Source: an uncultured Oscillospiraceae bacterium
Lineage (GTDB): Bacteria; Bacillota; Clostridia; Oscillospirales; Ruminococcaceae
Reading direction: 5' to 3'
Length of the DNA: 32,449 nt
Assembly: GCA_947522735.1 (NCBI GenBank)
Contig: CANNTZ010000024.1
Location: 1-32,449, forward strand
Position numbers and translations under genes: made by a program. The notes beneath the pieces are model-generated. The model was not told the origin of the DNA, did no database searches, and was given only the letters and a program-made list of their open reading frames with translations. Below, piece by piece: positions 22,527-29,874 of the stretch (the stretch's first letter is position 1; the number at the start of each line of letters is the position of its first letter).

Positions 22527-24506
22527 GTGGCAAAAAAAAGCTATACAAATGAAGATATCGTAGCTCTCAAGGGTGCAGACAGAGTAAGGCTCAAGCCGGC
22601 CGTCATCTTTGGCTCGGACGGGCTGGAGGGCTGCGAGCACTCCGTCTTTGAGATCCTCTCAAACGCCATTGACGAGGCGCGCGAGGGCTTTGGCGACAGG
22701 ATAATCATCACCTGCTTCGAGGATCACTCGGTCGAGGTCGAGGATTTTGGCCGCGGCATCCCCGTGGATTACAATAATCGCGAGGGGCGCTACAATTGGG
22801 AGCTGGTGTTTTGCGAGCTGTACGCAGGAGGCAAATACAAAAAGGAGGACGCCTCCTATAAGTATTCGCTCGGCCTGAACGGCTTGGGTCTGTGCGCCAC
22901 ACAATACGCCTCGGAATATATGGACGCCGAGATTTTTTCCGGCGGAACCCGATACACCCTCCATTTTGAAAAGGGCGAGAACATTGGAGGGCTGAAAAAG
23001 GAGCCGGCTCCCAAAAGGAAAACCGGCTCTCGCATCCGATGGAAGCCTGATTTGGCGGTTTTCACCGATATCGATATCCCGCCGGAATATTACCGCGAGA
23101 CACTCAAGCGGCAGGCGGTCGTCAACGCCGGGCTGACGCTCACGCTGCGCATCCAGCGCGGCAAAACCTTTGAGGAGGAAAATTTCCTCTATCCCGACGG
23201 AATCACCGGCTACGTCCGCGAAATTGCAGGCGACGACGCGCTGACCTCGGTGCAGTTTTTCCAGGGCGAGCGCCGTGGCCGCGACCGCGAGGATCGACCC
23301 GAGTACGACGTCAGGCTCTCCGTCGCGTTCTGCTTTTCCAACAAGGTTCAGTTGCTCGAATATTATCACAATTCCAGCCACCTCGCACACGGCGGCTCTC
23401 CGGAGCGCGCCGTCAAGAGCGCATTCGTCTCGGCGATTGACGCACGCATCAAGCAGACCGGAAAGTACCTCAAAAGCGAGAGCAAGCTCACCTTTCAGGA
23501 CATTCAGGACTGCCTGATACTCGTCTCATCCTCCTTTTCGACCGACACCTCCTACGAAAACCAGACAAAAAAGGCCATCAACAACAAGTTCATCGCAGAG
23601 GCGATGACCGACTTTCTCAAGAAAAACCTCGAGGTCTATTTTATTGAAAATCCCGACGAGGCGGCGCGCATCTGCGAGCAGGTGCTCATCAACAAGCGCA
23701 GCCGCGAAAACGCCGAGAGAACCCGCCTCGATATCAAAAAGAAGCTGGTCGGCGCCATCGATATCTCCAACCGCGTAGAAAACTTCGTTGACTGCCGCAC
23801 CAAGGACGTCTCACGCCGCGAGGTCTATATCGTGGAGGGCAAGTCCGCCATGGGCTCCTGCATCCAGGGACGCAACGCCGAATTTCAGGCTATCATCCCG
23901 GTGCGCGGCAAAATTCTCAACTGCCTCAAGGCGGATTACAGCCAGATATTTAAAAGCGAGATCATAACCGATCTCATCAAGGTTCTCGGTTGCGGCGCGG
24001 AGCTGTCCGGGCGCTCAAACAAGGAGCTGAACTCCTTCAACATCGACAACCTGCGATGGAACAAGGTCGTCATCTGCACAGACGCCGACGTCGATGGCTT
24101 CCAGATACGCACGCTGATACTTGCCATGCTCTACAAGCTGACGCCGCAGCTCATAACCGACGGCTACGTATATATCGCCGAGTCGCCGCTTTTTGAGATC
24201 ACCCTCCGGGACAAGACATATTTTGCCTACACCGAGGAGGAGAAAACACGCATCATGACGATGCTCGGCGACAGCGCCTCCAAGGCTACGCTCCAGCGCT
24301 CAAAGGGGCTTGGCGAAAACGAGCCGGATATGATGTGGATGACCACGATGAACCCGGCAACGCGCCGCCTCATCAAGGTCACGCCCTCCGACGCCGCAGC
24401 AACCGCAGAGATATTCGAGGTGCTCATGGGCGACAACCTTCCGGCGCGCAAGGAGTTTATCGCCGAAAAGGGCGCGATGTATATCGAAAACGCCGACGTG
24501 AGCTGA
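22527..24506 (+). CDS. Divergent type IIA topoisomerase subunit B (GyrB/ParE-like)
   Basis: A 659-residue ATPase. The GHKL domain has EILSNAIDEA, VEDFGRGIPV and LGLNGLGLCA for ATP binding. The toprim domain carries VEGKSAMGS (normally EGDSAGG) near residue 438, and CTDADVDGFQIRTL (D-x-D pair) near 519. SKGLGENEPDMMWMTTM is the usual QRYKGLGEM-type region. The length fits ParE/GyrB. Only a B subunit is present: the next gene is convergent nadE and no A subunit is beside it, whereas gyrA/parC usually follow. It starts with GTG after AAGGAG. It may be a duplicated, specialised enzyme; whether it relaxes DNA is open. Confidence 0.88.
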   Translation: MAKKSYTNEDIVALKGADRVRLKPAVIFGSDGLEGCEHSVFEILSNAIDEAREGFGDRIIITCFEDHSVEVEDFGRGIPVDYNNREGRYNWELVFCELYAGGKYKKEDASYKYSLGLNGLGLCATQYASEYMDAEIFSGGTRYTLHFEKGENIGGLKKEPAPKRKTGSRIRWKPDLAVFTDIDIPPEYYRETLKRQAVVNAGLTLTLRIQRGKTFEEENFLYPDGITGYVREIAGDDALTSVQFFQGERRGRDREDRPEYDVRLSVAFCFSNKVQLLEYYHNSSHLAHGGSPERAVKSAFVSAIDARIKQTGKYLKSESKLTFQDIQDCLILVSSSFSTDTSYENQTKKAINNKFIAEAMTDFLKKNLEVYFIENPDEAARICEQVLINKRSRENAERTRLDIKKKLVGAIDISNRVENFVDCRTKDVSRREVYIVEGKSAMGSCIQGRNAEFQAIIPVRGKILNCLKADYSQIFKSEIITDLIKVLGCGAELSGRSNKELNSFNIDNLRWNKVVICTDADVDGFQIRTLILAMLYKLTPQLITDGYVYIAESPLFEITLRDKTYFAYTEEEKTRIMTMLGDSASKATLQRSKGLGENEPDMMWMTTMNPATRRLIKVTPSDAAATAEIFEVLMGDNLPARKEFIAEKGAMYIENADVS

Positions 24507-24540
24507 GACAGAGGCACTCAACCGCCGCAAAAAAATATGA

Positions 24541-24580
24541 CCGCTCCGATGCTTTCTCCAGGAGAGCACCGGGGCGGATT
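24541..24580. terminator. Hairpin between convergent topoisomerase and nadE genes
   Basis: CCGCTCCGATGCT (24541-24553) pairs with AGCACCGGGGCGG (24565-24577) with one G-U and one mismatch. Seven A's lie a few bases before it, giving a U run on the minus strand; the plus side has only ATTTAACTT. Confidence 0.55.
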
Positions 24581-24711
24581 TAACTTGCAGCGGAATACGG
24601 GACGGCAAAGCCGGAAGGATGTAGCAGCCCCGTCCGGTCTGGCTAAATAATACGAATTGTATAAGTAGCTTTAGCGATAACAAAGCGGAGTTAATCTGTC
24701 GTTAAAAAAGT

Positions 24712-25473
24712 CTATTCAGGGTCGTTCGCAAGGATTGGCGCGGAGTGTGGGAACGCGGGCATCGGTTCAAGCTTGAAGCGGCTTGCGCGGCGCATACGGT
24801 CGATCCTGGCCATAGTGTCCGCGTCGTCACAGACGCCCTCGCGGAGGTAGCGGTCAAGCACGGCATAGGTGAAGCCAAGGTTGTCCTCGTCGGTTTTGCC
24901 GCAGAGGCCGTCGATCGGCGGCTTGTCAACAAACATGGAGGGCAGCCCCAGCACACGCCCGACCGCCTTGACCTCGGCGACGGTAAGCCTGGAGAGTGGG
25001 CTGAAATCGCCTGCGCCGTCGCCGTAGCGTGTGGCGTAGCCGACCCAGTCCTCGGAGAGGTTGCAGGTGTTGGCGACACGTCCGTTGAGCGACTGCGAGA
25101 CGGCGTAGAGAGCGGACATCCTCAGGCGAGGCGGCAGGTTTATGACGGTCTGGCGCTGCACCTCAAGCCGGGAGGCAATCTCGTTCAACATGCCGTCGTA
25201 GGCGGCGCGGATGTTGACGACGTAGCTTTTGACGCCGAGATGGGCGACGAGCGCCTTGGCGACATCGATATCGGCCTGCTCGCCATTGGGCATCAGCACG
25301 CCGACGACACGCTCACGGCCCAACGCCTCGGCGCAGAGCGCGGCGACGACCGAGCTGTCCTTGCCGCCGGAGATGCCGACGACCGCGACGCAGCCCTTAC
25401 CGTTTATCTCGAACCACTCGCGTATCCACCGGACAAGCTTATTTTTTACTTCTTCCGCATTAAATTCATACAT
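24712..25473 (-). CDS. nadE: NAD synthase (ammonia-dependent)
   Basis: A 253-residue enzyme that amidates deamido-NAD to NAD. The PP-loop is GISGGKDSS (SGGKDS at residues 35-40). GDFSPLSRLTVAEV and PPIDGL with the C-terminal NLGFTY fit the NadE core; the short length lacks the glutaminase domain, so ammonia is the nitrogen source. The ATG at 25473 is preferred over upstream in-frame ATGs because AAAGGG sits nine bases before it. It lies 24 bases behind pncA in the same operon, coupling salvage of nicotinamide to the final step of NAD synthesis. Confidence 0.95.
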   Translation of the reverse strand: MYEFNAEEVKNKLVRWIREWFEINGKGCVAVVGISGGKDSSVVAALCAEALGRERVVGVLMPNGEQADIDVAKALVAHLGVKSYVVNIRAAYDGMLNEIASRLEVQRQTVINLPPRLRMSALYAVSQSLNGRVANTCNLSEDWVGYATRYGDGAGDFSPLSRLTVAEVKAVGRVLGLPSMFVDKPPIDGLCGKTDEDNLGFTYAVLDRYLREGVCDDADTMARIDRMRRASRFKLEPMPAFPHSAPILANDPE

Positions 25474-25497
25474 GGTGTTCATCCCTTTGCACAAAAA

Positions 25498-26043
25498 TCA
25501 TGAGTTGATTATGTCTATCTGACACATTTTCATTGCTTCCAGCGCGTTGCGGTGGCTCTGCGGAGTTACACCGGCGCAGCAGGAGGCGTCGACGGCGACG
25601 GGCGTTTCGGGCAGAGCCGTTTTGATGAGCAGCGCGTTGACGATAACGCAGATATCGGTGCACAGCCCGACAAGCTCGACGCTTGCCAGCCCGCCGAGAT
25701 CTTGGTCGAGCGCGGAGACGCGGTGCACCAGCTCCGCCGAGCCGAACGACGGCTTGTCGATGATCTCGCAGCCGGACGCGTCGAGCAGGGGAGAAAGCTC
25801 CCAACCGGCGGCGCCCTTGACGCAGTGCGGGACGGGCAGACGGCGGCCCTCCTGGGTGTCGAGATAATCTTCACTGTGCGTGTCTCGTGTAAAAAGGATG
25901 ATATCGCCGTTTGCGCGGTAATGCTCAAGCTTTGCGCGCACGTTTGGAACTATTGCGGCGGCCTCGGCGGTTCCGAGAGCACCGTCGATGAAGTCGTTCT
26001 GCATATCGACCACTATAAGCAGCCGTTTTTTATCAATAATCAT
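25498..26043 (-). CDS. pncA: Nicotinamidase / isochorismatase-family hydrolase
   Basis: A 181-residue cysteine hydrolase with the triad D13 (VVDMQNDF), K76 (HCVKG) and C132 (TDICV). These match nicotinamidase, which turns nicotinamide into nicotinate, the entry to the Preiss-Handler route. The metal-site segment TRDTHSEDY is also present. Its position just before nadE makes the NAD-salvage role very likely, although the superfamily is broad. The promoter at 26077-26105 drives both genes. Confidence 0.88.
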   Translation of the reverse strand: MIIDKKRLLIVVDMQNDFIDGALGTAEAAAIVPNVRAKLEHYRANGDIILFTRDTHSEDYLDTQEGRRLPVPHCVKGAAGWELSPLLDASGCEIIDKPSFGSAELVHRVSALDQDLGGLASVELVGLCTDICVIVNALLIKTALPETPVAVDASCCAGVTPQSHRNALEAMKMCQIDIINS

Positions 26044-26076
26044 AGCGCTGCACCCCCCATGATAGACTATGCTAAT

Positions 26077-26105
26077 ATTATAATACTATTGAGAGCAAAA
26101 GTCAA
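26077..26105 (-). promoter_or_regulatory. Promoter of pncA-nadE
   Basis: On the minus strand TTGACT (26100-26105), 17 bases, TATAAT (26077-26082). Confidence 0.85.
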
Positions 26106-26130
26106 AGCCTTAGGCGTCTCCCGGGGAAAA

Positions 26131-26173
26131 AGCAAAAATTTACGCCGGAAAGGCAGAACCCTTACGGCGTAAA
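26131..26173 (-). terminator. Terminator of ribU
   Basis: TTTACGCCG (26139-26147) and CGGCGTAAA (26165-26173) form a perfect 9-base stem; on the minus strand TTTTTGCTTTTT follows. Confidence 0.8.
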
Positions 26174-26228
26174 CGCGTCAGCGCAAAAGCAAGAGAGACA
26201 GCCTTGAGCGCGTTGAAAAAATATGCAT

Positions 26229-26822
26229 TCAGTCAAGCAGACGCTCCAGCGGGCGGCGCAGCGCGGCGTAGAGCAGGAATGCGACGGCGGCGTTGATGCT
26301 CGCCTTGAGCAGGTTGAACGGGATGATGACCGGCAGCAGCATTTTCAGCACGTCTTCTATCGGTCTTTGCATGAAAAGCGGCGTGAGCAGCAGGTTCATG
26401 CCCGACATGACCGAAGTCATGACAAGCACGCCTACGGCGAATGAGAGCAGCACGCGCCGGAGCAAGGGGCGCGGAGCAGCGCCGTGTATGCGCAGCCTCC
26501 CGCAGATAAGCCCGGAAATCAGTGCAAAGCTGCCGGTGGCAAAAAAGTGCATAATTATACCGATGATACCGTTTTGTGCGCTGACGGTGAGCCCCTGCAC
26601 GATCGATACGACCGCTGTCATGGCGAGCGCCCACCACGGGCCGAAGCAGACCGACGCGAAGAAGATGGGGACGTCCGCGGGGTCATATTCGAGAAAAATT
26701 GCCGCAGGCAACAGGGGAAAGTGAATGAGATAGACCAGCACGACGGCCAGCGCACAGAGCATTGCACACGCAGTTAGTATGCGCAGCTTGTGGTTGACTG
26801 GGGTTGGTTCGTGGTTTTTCAT
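26229..26822 (-). CDS. ribU: ECF transporter substrate-binding subunit, RibU-type riboflavin transporter
   Basis: A 197-residue membrane protein with about five or six segments. The N-terminal pattern VYLIHFPLLPAAIFLEYDPADVPIFFASV resembles RibU, the riboflavin S component of energy-coupling factor transporters. It would bind riboflavin and work with a shared EcfA/A'/T module encoded elsewhere. The open frame continues 34 codons upstream into the riboswitch, but the ATG at 26822 has AAGGCGGTG six bases away and is the proper start. The FMN riboswitch directly upstream is strong evidence for the substrate. Confidence 0.92.
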   Translation of the reverse strand: MKNHEPTPVNHKLRILTACAMLCALAVVLVYLIHFPLLPAAIFLEYDPADVPIFFASVCFGPWWALAMTAVVSIVQGLTVSAQNGIIGIIMHFFATGSFALISGLICGRLRIHGAAPRPLLRRVLLSFAVGVLVMTSVMSGMNLLLTPLFMQRPIEDVLKMLLPVIIPFNLLKASINAAVAFLLYAALRRPLERLLD

Positions 26823-26854
26823 AAAGAACACCGCCTTTTTTGGAATATATATAC

Positions 26855-26885
26855 AAAAATAAGCTCCTGCCAAAAGCGGGAGCTT
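26855..26885 (-). terminator. Riboswitch-controlled terminator
   Basis: AAGCTCCTGC (26861-26870) and GCGGGAGCTT (26876-26885) form a 10-base-pair stem with a CAAAA loop; on the minus strand ATTTTT follows. It lies between the FMN aptamer and ribU, so bound FMN should favour termination. Confidence 0.85.
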
Positions 26886-26927
26886 AAAAAGCTTTGATGA
26901 TACCGCGCCAAAGCGCGGCGTCATCGC

Positions 26928-27063
26928 CGTTTCCTTTATCCGGACTATACCGTCGGTGCTGGAATCTGACCAGCTCTGCGCGTCGCCGCGCCCTCGGACT
27001 CGTAGCTCGGGCGTTTGCCCGTCTCTTTACCGCCGGTGAGGAGTTACACCTGCCCCCGAAACG
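26928..27063 (-). promoter_or_regulatory. FMN riboswitch (RFN element)
   Basis: The minus strand shows the conserved blocks in order: GGGGGCAGGTGTAACTCC, CACCGGCGGT, GAGTCCGAG, CAGATTCCAGCACCGACGGT and ATAGTCCGGAT. The closing helix P1 is CGTTTC at the 5' end (27058-27063) with GAAACG at the 3' end (26928-26933). The element senses FMN and controls the transporter gene below it. Confidence 0.97.
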
Positions 27064-27093
27064 TATGATTTTGAATTGGAAAAGTATGTAGAA

Positions 27094-27546
27094 TTACTCG
27101 TGGTCGCCTTCGTCGTGGTTGCAGTCGCAGCAGCCGCAGCCGTGGTCATCCTCTTCGATCTCGAACTCGAGTACCTCTCCGCAGCCCGGGCAGGTGACGC
27201 TGCCCCTGTCGAGCACGTCCTCGCCGATGCAGATGGTGTTGTCGCAGCTCGGGCAGGTGATCTCATAGGTGACGTCGTCGTCGCAGTCGCAGCAGTCGTC
27301 GCAATCGCACTCGTCGTCGTCCTCGTCGTAGTCGTATACAAGGTCTTCGAGGCTCTGAAGATCCTCATCGATATCGTCTACCTGATCGCCTATCTCGGCG
27401 ACCTCCTCCTCAAGCATAGTGATGCTGTCGATAACGTCCTCGAGGATACCGGTAAGAGCGAAAATAATCTTTCCCTCCTTGGTATTCGGGTCGATCTCGC
27501 TGCCCTCAATAAAGCCTTGGAGACGTGCAAGCTTATCCGACACCAT
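27094..27546 (-). CDS. CD1247-like protein with zinc-ribbon tail
   Basis: A 150-residue protein. Residues 1-65 are a helical domain (VSDKLARLQGFIEGSEID, KIIFALTGILEDVIDSI, MLEEEVAEIGDQVDDIDEDL) that I recognise from the CD1247 N-terminal family of Clostridia. Residues 70-150 are acidic and contain CDCDDCCDC, then a zinc ribbon CPSC...CPGC and a tail CGCCDCNHDEG. Family function is unknown to me; an rRNA- or metal-related role is only a guess. GAAGGAGG precedes the ATG. It is the last gene of the efp operon. Confidence 0.85.
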   Translation of the reverse strand: MVSDKLARLQGFIEGSEIDPNTKEGKIIFALTGILEDVIDSITMLEEEVAEIGDQVDDIDEDLQSLEDLVYDYDEDDDECDCDDCCDCDDDVTYEITCPSCDNTICIGEDVLDRGSVTCPGCGEVLEFEIEEDDHGCGCCDCNHDEGDHE

Positions 27547-27600
27547 GGGACAAAACCTCCTTCAAGAAATAATCAAAATTTGAAGCACGGAAGCGATGCG

Positions 27601-28158
27601 TCACGCACGCTCCATGTACTCACCGGTGCGGGTGTCGACACGGATCATGGTGCCCTCGTCGATGAAGAGCGGAACCTTGATCTCTGCGCCGGTCTCAAGA
27701 ATAGCGGGCTTGGTCACATTGGTGGCGGTGTTGCCGCGGACGCCCGGATCAGTCTTGACGACCTCGAGCTCGACAAAGTTCGGCGGCTCGATGCCGAACA
27801 CGCTGCCCTTATAGGAAAGGACCTTGACCTCCATGTTTTCCTTGACGAACTTGAAGCTGTCGCCCAAAATGTCCGCATTGATGGGGACGGTCTCGTAGGT
27901 CTCATTGTCCATGAAGTAGTAGAGATCGCCGTCGTTGTAGGAATAGGTCATATCCTTGCGCTCGATGAAAGCGGTGGGGAACTTGTCGGTGGGGTTGAAG
28001 GTGCGCTCGGTGACTGCGCCCGAAATCACGTTTTTGATTTTGGTGCGAACAAACGCGGCGCCCTTGCCCGGCTTTACGTGCTGGAACTCAATGATCTGGA
28101 ACACGTTGCCGTCCATATCAAAGGTGAGGCCGTTTCTGAAATCTCCCGCTGTAATCAT
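27601..28158 (-). CDS. efp: Elongation factor P
   Basis: A 185-residue translation factor that rescues ribosomes stalled at polyproline stretches. The KOW-like domain I carries K32 in KPGKGAAF, the residue that is post-translationally modified in many bacteria; the two OB domains follow, with the usual DPGVRGNTAT and GTMIRVDTRTGEYMERA. Full length and typical start. The modifying enzyme gene (e.g. YmfI or EarP type) is not in the window. It lies 103 bases after aroQ, a pairing seen in many Firmicutes. Confidence 0.97.
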   Translation of the reverse strand: MITAGDFRNGLTFDMDGNVFQIIEFQHVKPGKGAAFVRTKIKNVISGAVTERTFNPTDKFPTAFIERKDMTYSYNDGDLYYFMDNETYETVPINADILGDSFKFVKENMEVKVLSYKGSVFGIEPPNFVELEVVKTDPGVRGNTATNVTKPAILETGAEIKVPLFIDEGTMIRVDTRTGEYMERA

Positions 28159-28261
28159 AGTTTACTTCCTCTCATTTTATATACTCGTAAATCATAAACC
28201 ATACGTCTTTATTTTAAACCATTCCTCAGGGAATTTCAAGGGGTTTTTTGCATTTACGGAA

Positions 28262-28696
28262 TCATATAAGCATTTTCATTGCGTCCACAGCCAAAATATA
28301 GCTGTTTTTGCCAAAACCTATAATACTCCCGGCGCAGACGGGGGAGATGACGGAGGTGTGACGAAACTCCTCGCGCGTGAAAACGTTGGACATGTGCACC
28401 TCTATACAGGGCAGGCGGATGGCGGCGATGGCGTCGCGGATGGCGTAGCTGTAGTGGGTGTAGGCGCCTGCGTTGATGATGACGCCGTCGTATTCCTGCC
28501 GCGCCGCGTGCAGTCTGTCGATTATTGCGCCCTCGCTGTTGGACTGGAAGAAGGAGCACTCAAGCCCGAGCGCGCGGGCGTGCTCATCGATGGCGCGGTT
28601 GATACAGTCCAGCGTGTCCGCGCCGTAGATACCGGTCTCGCGCTCGCCGGTGAGATTGATGTTTGGGCCGTTGATTATGGTTATGGCGCCTTTCAT
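28262..28696 (-). CDS. aroQ: Type II 3-dehydroquinate dehydratase
   Basis: A 144-residue shikimate-pathway enzyme that dehydrates 3-dehydroquinate. R19 and Y24 are in INLTGERETGIYG, the catalytic tyrosine being Y24; H101 in IEVHMSN is the general acid; and QSNSEGAI and INAGAYTHYSYA are the family motifs. The frame stays open upstream into the FAD gene, but GGAAAGGA fits the ATG at 28696. It makes chorismate precursors for aromatic amino acids, while the rest of the aro genes lie elsewhere. Confidence 0.96.
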   Translation of the reverse strand: MKGAITIINGPNINLTGERETGIYGADTLDCINRAIDEHARALGLECSFFQSNSEGAIIDRLHAARQEYDGVIINAGAYTHYSYAIRDAIAAIRLPCIEVHMSNVFTREEFRHTSVISPVCAGSIIGFGKNSYILAVDAMKMLI

Positions 28697-28725
28697 TTTG
28701 ATCGTCCTTTCCGGTGAAGATATGG

Positions 28726-29850
28726 TCACTGCTCCGGCCTGAGGGAGCCAAGGCCGCTTGCCATGACAAGGCGGCGCAGCGCCGGGGAATACATGAACGG
28801 GCACTTGAGCAGCTTTGCCGAGAGCTTTATCCGCAGAGGAAGCACCGCGCGGGCATATTTTTTTGCGAGCAGCCGCTCTGCGCCGGAGTTCAGCGTGTGC
28901 GAGAGCAGCCGCGCGCTCTCCAATGCGCTGCTGATGCCCTCCAGCGAGCTGGGGCTGACGAAGCCCGCCGCCTCTCCGATGAGGAACACGCCGTCGCCGC
29001 CAGCTTGGAACTGCCAGAACGACGCCGGACGCAAGACTCTGCACGCCTCGGTAAAGACCGGCTCATTGAGCGCAAAGCCGTATTTCGCCAGCTTCTGCTT
29101 CTGGGCCTCGAAGCGCCGGCGGGCGTTTTCGGAGGGATAAGCGCCCCCGAAGATGAGATAGCCGTCCTTTGAGATGGACCAGGAGTAGCAGTCGGTGTTC
29201 TCCGAATCGAAGATGCAGGAGTAAAACGGCGCGGTTCCGTCGGTCAGGGCCTGCATGCCGGGGATGAATACCGGCTTCTCGGTGCGAAACCACTGCTGTA
29301 TCGCGAGATAGCTGCGCGCCTTGAAATCGGGATAGAAGGTGCGCCGCACTGTCGAATCGGCGCCGTCCGCTCCGATGATGTGCCGCGCGTAGAGCGTCTG
29401 CTCCGGCGCTCCGGAGAGGCCGCGGCCGGATATCGTGACGGCGAAAACTCCGTCGTGGCGCTCGATGCTGCGACATCGGCAGCCGCGGTAGAGCGCGACG
29501 GTGGGCGGTATCAGCGAGACGAGCCACTCGTCGAAGCTGCGGCGGTCAAGGTTAAGATAGAACCGCTGGTAATAGACGGTTTTGCCGCAGTCAAGGTCGA
29601 TGGTGCGAACGGAAAATATCTGCGGACTGACGAGCAGCTCGCAGGGAAGCGTCAGGCCAAAGCAGGCGAGCGCCTTTTGGGCGTCGGGAGCGAGCAGTCC
29701 TCCGCAGGGCTTGCCGAGGCGGTCGGGTGTGGAGAGCCTGCCGCCGGCAGGGGCGGTCTTGCGATCGATGGCCGCAACGCTGCCGTGAAGCAGCCGCGCC
29801 GCCGTAGCGCCAGCAGGCCCCAGCCCGACAATGAGATGGTCGTATATCAT
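28726..29850 (-). CDS. FAD-dependent oxidoreductase, geranylgeranyl-reductase-like
   Basis: A 374-residue flavoprotein of the p-hydroxybenzoate hydroxylase / geranylgeranyl reductase superfamily. The N-terminal FAD loop is VGLGPAGATAARLL; the second motif is IGADGADSTVRR; the third is GEAAGFVSPSSLEGI. Reductases of this group saturate isoprenoid double bonds or act on quinones and other aromatics; I cannot tell which. GGGAGG precedes the ATG. It lies 29 bases before aroQ and 24 bases after the EAL-like gene, so it belongs to that operon. Confidence 0.85.
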   Translation of the reverse strand: MIYDHLIVGLGPAGATAARLLHGSVAAIDRKTAPAGGRLSTPDRLGKPCGGLLAPDAQKALACFGLTLPCELLVSPQIFSVRTIDLDCGKTVYYQRFYLNLDRRSFDEWLVSLIPPTVALYRGCRCRSIERHDGVFAVTISGRGLSGAPEQTLYARHIIGADGADSTVRRTFYPDFKARSYLAIQQWFRTEKPVFIPGMQALTDGTAPFYSCIFDSENTDCYSWSISKDGYLIFGGAYPSENARRRFEAQKQKLAKYGFALNEPVFTEACRVLRPASFWQFQAGGDGVFLIGEAAGFVSPSSLEGISSALESARLLSHTLNSGAERLLAKKYARAVLPLRIKLSAKLLKCPFMYSPALRRLVMASGLGSLRPEQ

Positions 29851-29874
29851 ATGAGTCCTCCCTGATGGAAGAGA

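Noticed and set aside
24590..24650. Possible small SRP RNA (GCCGGAAGG then AGCAGCC)
   Set aside because: The GGAA loop and AGCAGCC resemble domain IV, but the 5' CAGG side of the symmetric loop is missing and the spacing is wrong.
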